Source of the DNA: Vampirovibrionales bacterium
GTDB lineage: Bacteria > Cyanobacteriota > Vampirovibrionia > Vampirovibrionales > Vampirovibrionaceae
Assembly: GCA_016712355.1 (NCBI GenBank)
Contig: JADJRF010000004.1
Location: 1-14,056 of the forward strand
DNA: 14,056 nucleotides
Reading direction: 5' to 3'
The translations under genes and the position numbers were made by a program. The notes under the pieces were generated by a model. It was not told the origin of the DNA. It searched no databases and saw only the letters and a list, made by a program, of their open reading frames with translations. This document shows, piece by piece, positions 12,537-14,056 of the stretch (positions within the stretch are counted from its first letter, which is position 1; each line of letters begins with the position of its first letter).

Positions 12537-12768
12537 CTATGTTTCGCAATTGGCTTCGGGTAAGATCAGCCCCGAAGTGTTCGTGCAGAAGTCCGCCGCG
12601 TGGTTCAAAGATCAGAAGATCATTCCGCAGGGCTCGCTGAACTGGTTGATTGAAGCGCTTGAAAAGCTTCTCATTGCCAAGGGCATTCCGTCGTTCGTCG
12701 CTGAAATTCTGACGAACGAATTGAAGGAAGTACTTGGCATCAATCCAGTACAACCGCCCTCAGGTTGA
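12526..12768 (+). CDS. hypothetical helical protein, 80 aa
   Basis: ATG at 12526 lies inside the end of the holin-like gene, with AAGGA at 12513-12517 eight bases upstream. The product is soluble and mostly helical (PEVFVQKSAAWFKDQKIIPQ; LNWLIEALEKLLIAKGIPSF; VAEILTNELKEVLG), ending in a Pro-rich tail. There is no membrane segment or catalytic motif. By place, next to the holin-like gene, it could be a lysis regulator or accessory protein, but no family is recognised. Confidence 0.8.
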   Translation: MAGSYVSQLASGKISPEVFVQKSAAWFKDQKIIPQGSLNWLIEALEKLLIAKGIPSFVAEILTNELKEVLGINPVQPPSG

Positions 12769-12815
12769 CACGCCGGGCGAATGCCCTTTGGTTCTAGAGG
12801 AATGAGACCGCAGTA

Positions 12816-13010
12816 ATGTCCGTTAGCCGACCCCATGCGAGCACTGCGACGCCACCGGTCTCACAGGATGCCCCGCCCGTTGCCGCCGCTGCGGGCGGGG
12901 CGTCCGCCTCCCTCCGGTGTAGAGATTGCGGCAACCTCGACTTGAGGCATTGCGAAACCCTGGACGCGAGTTACACATGGTGCGGCGCATGTGGCGTAAG
13001 ACAAGGGTAG
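12816..13010 (+). CDS. small zinc-ribbon protein, 64 aa
   Basis: ATG at 12816, with AGAGGA about 15 bases upstream, longer spacing than usual. Residues 1-32 are Ala/Pro-rich and disordered. Residues 33-62 hold LRCRDCGNLDL and YTWCGACGVRQG, so C35, C38, C56 and C59 form a CxxC-x17-CxxC zinc ribbon, with H45-C46 between the pairs. Such mini zinc ribbons in phages often bind nucleic acid or a host protein; the target cannot be told. A 10-bp GC hairpin lies within its 5' part (12870-12901), so the disordered N-terminus may be shaped by RNA structure. Four bases separate it from the next gene. Confidence 0.72.
   Translation: MSVSRPHASTATPPVSQDAPPVAAAAGGASASLRCRDCGNLDLRHCETLDASYTWCGACGVRQG
12870..12901 (+). 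promoter_or_regulatory. 10-bp GC hairpin inside the zinc-ribbon gene
   Basis: GCCCCGCCCG at 12870-12879 is followed by a 12-nt loop and the exact complement CGGGCGGGGC at 12892-12901. All ten pairs are G-C or C-G, so the stem should be very stable. There is no U-run after it. It lies in the disordered Ala/Pro-coding part of the gene at 12816 and could slow translation, pause RNA polymerase or protect the RNA. The structure is seen directly; the role is inference. Confidence 0.55.
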
Positions 13011-13014
13011 TGAA

Positions 13015-13230
13015 ATGGACGCGGCGGAAATCGACATTGCAACGGCGGACGAAACAACCAAGGCTTACGTCCGCAAAGGCGTTATAGACGAAGCGGTAGC
13101 GAGGCTCCCCAAGCCGGGGCAACATCTAAACACCATGCCGAAGTGGTTGAGCGTCGGAGCAAGTCACACCGCAATCGCCGCTGGAAAGTGGGAGGATTGG
13201 AAAGATGCCGAGTTTACTGCGAACCCTTGA
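13015..13230 (+). CDS. hypothetical protein, 71 aa
   Basis: ATG at 13015, four bases after the previous stop, with AAGGG nearby. The product is soluble with an acidic N-terminus (MDAAEIDIATADETTKAYV), a middle helix (KGVIDEAVARLPKPG) and a C-terminal half with Trp residues (MPKWLSVGASHTAIAAGKWE). No membrane segment, cysteine cluster or known motif. It overlaps the next gene by 26 bases, so the two are probably translated together. Unrecognised; perhaps a regulatory or accessory protein. Confidence 0.7.
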   Translation: MDAAEIDIATADETTKAYVRKGVIDEAVARLPKPGQHLNTMPKWLSVGASHTAIAAGKWEDWKDAEFTANP

Positions 13231-13798
13231 GGCGTTGGACGTTGCGGCGCGTCAGCAAGGTTCTAGCCTCGCTCAAATCCTCGCTCACGCGGGACGCTCG
13301 GGGCCGGGCGTTGACGTGTTCTTGCGTCGCCCCGTCGCAGACGTTACGATTGATCCTTCCGAAGCCGACTCATTAGAGGAGTTACAAAACGTCATGGGCC
13401 AACTCACCGAAGCCATTGCAGCGCTCACGCTGGAAGCCGAAGAGCAAAAGGGGCAACTCGCCTCCGTCGTCGTTTACGTCCAGGGCGTTCCCGGCCTCAT
13501 CGCCGCCGCCGTTGCTCAAGCGCTCACCGAAGGCGGCATTGACGAAACCGCCGCCGCCGCCGCCGTCAACGCGGCTCGCCAAGCCGTCTCCGACAGCACG
13601 GACGCCGCCCTTGCTGCAATCGCCGCCAATCGCCCGGCAGGCGAGCCGGGGCCGGACGTGACCGTGGTCAACCCGACGCCGCCAGAAGGCACTGTAGAGC
13701 CGCGTGACACGCCTGCGGACCCGACCACGGCGGCAGGGGCAGGGCCGGACGTGACAACCGCGCCGGACACGCCACCGGTCACGCCGCCGACTGAGTAA
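13205..13798 (+). CDS. coiled-coil protein with Pro/Thr-rich tail, 197 aa
   Basis: ATG at 13205 with GGGAGG at 13189-13194. Residues 1-55 form an acidic/helical head domain (MPSLLRTLEALDVAARQQG). Residues about 56-95 are a likely coiled coil (SLEELQNVMGQLTEAIAALT; EAEEQKGQLASVVVYVQGVP), followed by an Ala-rich helix (TAAAAAVNAARQAVSDSTDA). The last 55 residues are a Pro/Thr/Asp-rich flexible tail with two GPDVT copies (149-153, 180-184). There is no membrane segment. The layout of helical stem and extended tail suggests a structural or adhesion-type accessory protein, but no family is recognised. The hairpin that follows overlaps its stop codon. Confidence 0.82.
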   Translation: MPSLLRTLEALDVAARQQGSSLAQILAHAGRSGPGVDVFLRRPVADVTIDPSEADSLEELQNVMGQLTEAIAALTLEAEEQKGQLASVVVYVQGVPGLIAAAVAQALTEGGIDETAAAAAVNAARQAVSDSTDAALAAIAANRPAGEPGPDVTVVNPTPPEGTVEPRDTPADPTTAAGAGPDVTTAPDTPPVTPPTE

Positions 13799-13807
13799 GG
13801 CTCAGTC
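13789..13807 (+). promoter_or_regulatory. 7-bp hairpin with stop codon and Shine-Dalgarno in its loop
   Basis: GACTGAG at 13789-13795 pairs exactly with CTCAGTC at 13801-13807. The 5-nt loop TAAGG contains the stop codon of the upstream gene (TAA, 13796-13798) and the AAGG-type ribosome binding site of the gene starting at 13810. A ribosome ending at TAA would melt the stem, so the structure could link the two translations. Structure is seen; function is inferred. Confidence 0.55.
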
Positions 13808-13809
13808 CA

Positions 13810-13992
13810 ATGTCTTTGGATAGCCAAGCCCAAGAAAGGGCGAACATTCGGGAGTACGAAAAAGCCCGCAAGGCTTATCGGAGCGCCGCAATTGGAAGCG
13901 ATGAAGAGAAAGCCGCTTACAAGAAGATGACCGAACTGGTTAGCAAAATCCCGAAGGATAAACTTCCGAAGACCGGAAATCGTTGGACTTAG
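13810..13992 (+). CDS. small Lys/Tyr-rich helical protein, 60 aa
   Basis: ATG at 13810, two bases after a hairpin whose loop holds the AAGG binding site. The product is strongly charged and helical: QERANIREYEKARKAYRSAA, then DEEKAAYKKMTELVSKI and a basic end (PKDKLPKTGNRWT). There is no membrane segment. High Lys/Arg/Glu content suggests nucleic-acid or protein binding. It is the last gene that closes inside the window. Unrecognised. Confidence 0.75.
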   Translation: MSLDSQAQERANIREYEKARKAYRSAAIGSDEEKAAYKKMTELVSKIPKDKLPKTGNRWT

Positions 13993-14056
13993 TTTAGTCA
14001 GGTCCCCACAACCCCGCTGAGTTCAGTGACGTTAAGCCCGCCCTCCGAAATGGGGC
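13993..14056. other. right end of window, no closed gene
   Basis: The last 64 bases hold no closed gene. No U-rich terminator follows the last stop; a short imperfect pairing GACT/AGTC (13986-13999) is too weak to call. The reverse complement of this end does not match bases 1-100, so no inverted terminal repeat is visible. One frame stays open from 13998 to the edge and would run into the fragment at 2-88 if the ends are joined. Confidence 0.5.

Noticed and set aside
12765..12793. TTGACA that could be a -35 promoter element
   Set aside because: No TATAAT-like -10 at suitable spacing (TTGGTT at 17 bases), so not supported as a sigma-70 promoter.
13986..13999. Short GACT/AGTC hairpin after the last gene as terminator
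   Set aside because: Only four pairs and no U-run.
1..14056. Inverted terminal repeats, tRNA genes, CRISPR arrays, insertion sequences
   Set aside because: Comparison by eye of both ends shows no inverted match; no cloverleaf, spaced repeats or transposase motifs were seen.

Overview
The window reads as most of the genome of a small tailless dsDNA bacteriophage of the PRD1-like, double-jelly-roll (DJR) kind. Every supported gene lies on the + strand, genes abut or overlap by a few bases, and there is almost no intergenic space. Three hallmarks support this. A family B DNA polymerase lies at 644-2722. A small FtsK/HerA-type packaging ATPase (233 aa) lies at 4729-5430. A major capsid protein of 400 aa lies at 5806-7008, close to the size of PRD1 P3. 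At least nine short one- or few-helix membrane proteins fit a virion with an internal lipid membrane. The DNA is GC-rich. The host cannot be read from the sequence; a Gram-negative, perhaps alphaproteobacterial, host is only a guess.

Layout. 1-640: the tail of a truncated gene and two small genes of unknown role. 644-2722: DNA polymerase. 2731-3528: a beta-rich protein, candidate penton or minor capsid protein. 3553-4732: a crowded block with a probable +1 frameshift at a C5 run (3755-3759) and a 214-nt out-of-frame overlap of two apparently genuine genes (4154-4367). 4729-7008: ATPase, two small membrane proteins and the capsid protein, the same order as PRD1 genes IX-XX-III. 7031-7056: a strong hairpin. 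7087-9735: eight mostly membrane-associated small proteins, including a tandem duplicated pair (8106/8393). 9739-10413: a lambda-lysozyme-like muramidase with a C-terminal membrane anchor. 10457-10684: a small acidic protein. 10690-12348: a 552-aa beta-rich spike or receptor-binding protein whose C-terminal part resembles a module I associate with tailed-phage fibre proteins. 12345-12536: a small holin-like protein. 12526-13992: small proteins of unknown role, including a zinc ribbon and a coiled-coil/Pro-rich protein, with two strong hairpins.

How it would work: the polymerase copies the genome, possibly by protein priming, although no terminal protein is recognisable. The capsid protein, the candidate penton and the small membrane proteins build a membrane-containing icosahedral shell. 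The ATPase packages DNA. The spike binds the host, the anchored muramidase opens the peptidoglycan during entry or exit, and the holin-like protein permits lysis.

Limits: the two ends share no visible inverted repeat, and an open frame is cut by the left end. The window is therefore either an incomplete linear genome or a circular/permuted assembly. All functions are read from motifs and context only; no database search was made.
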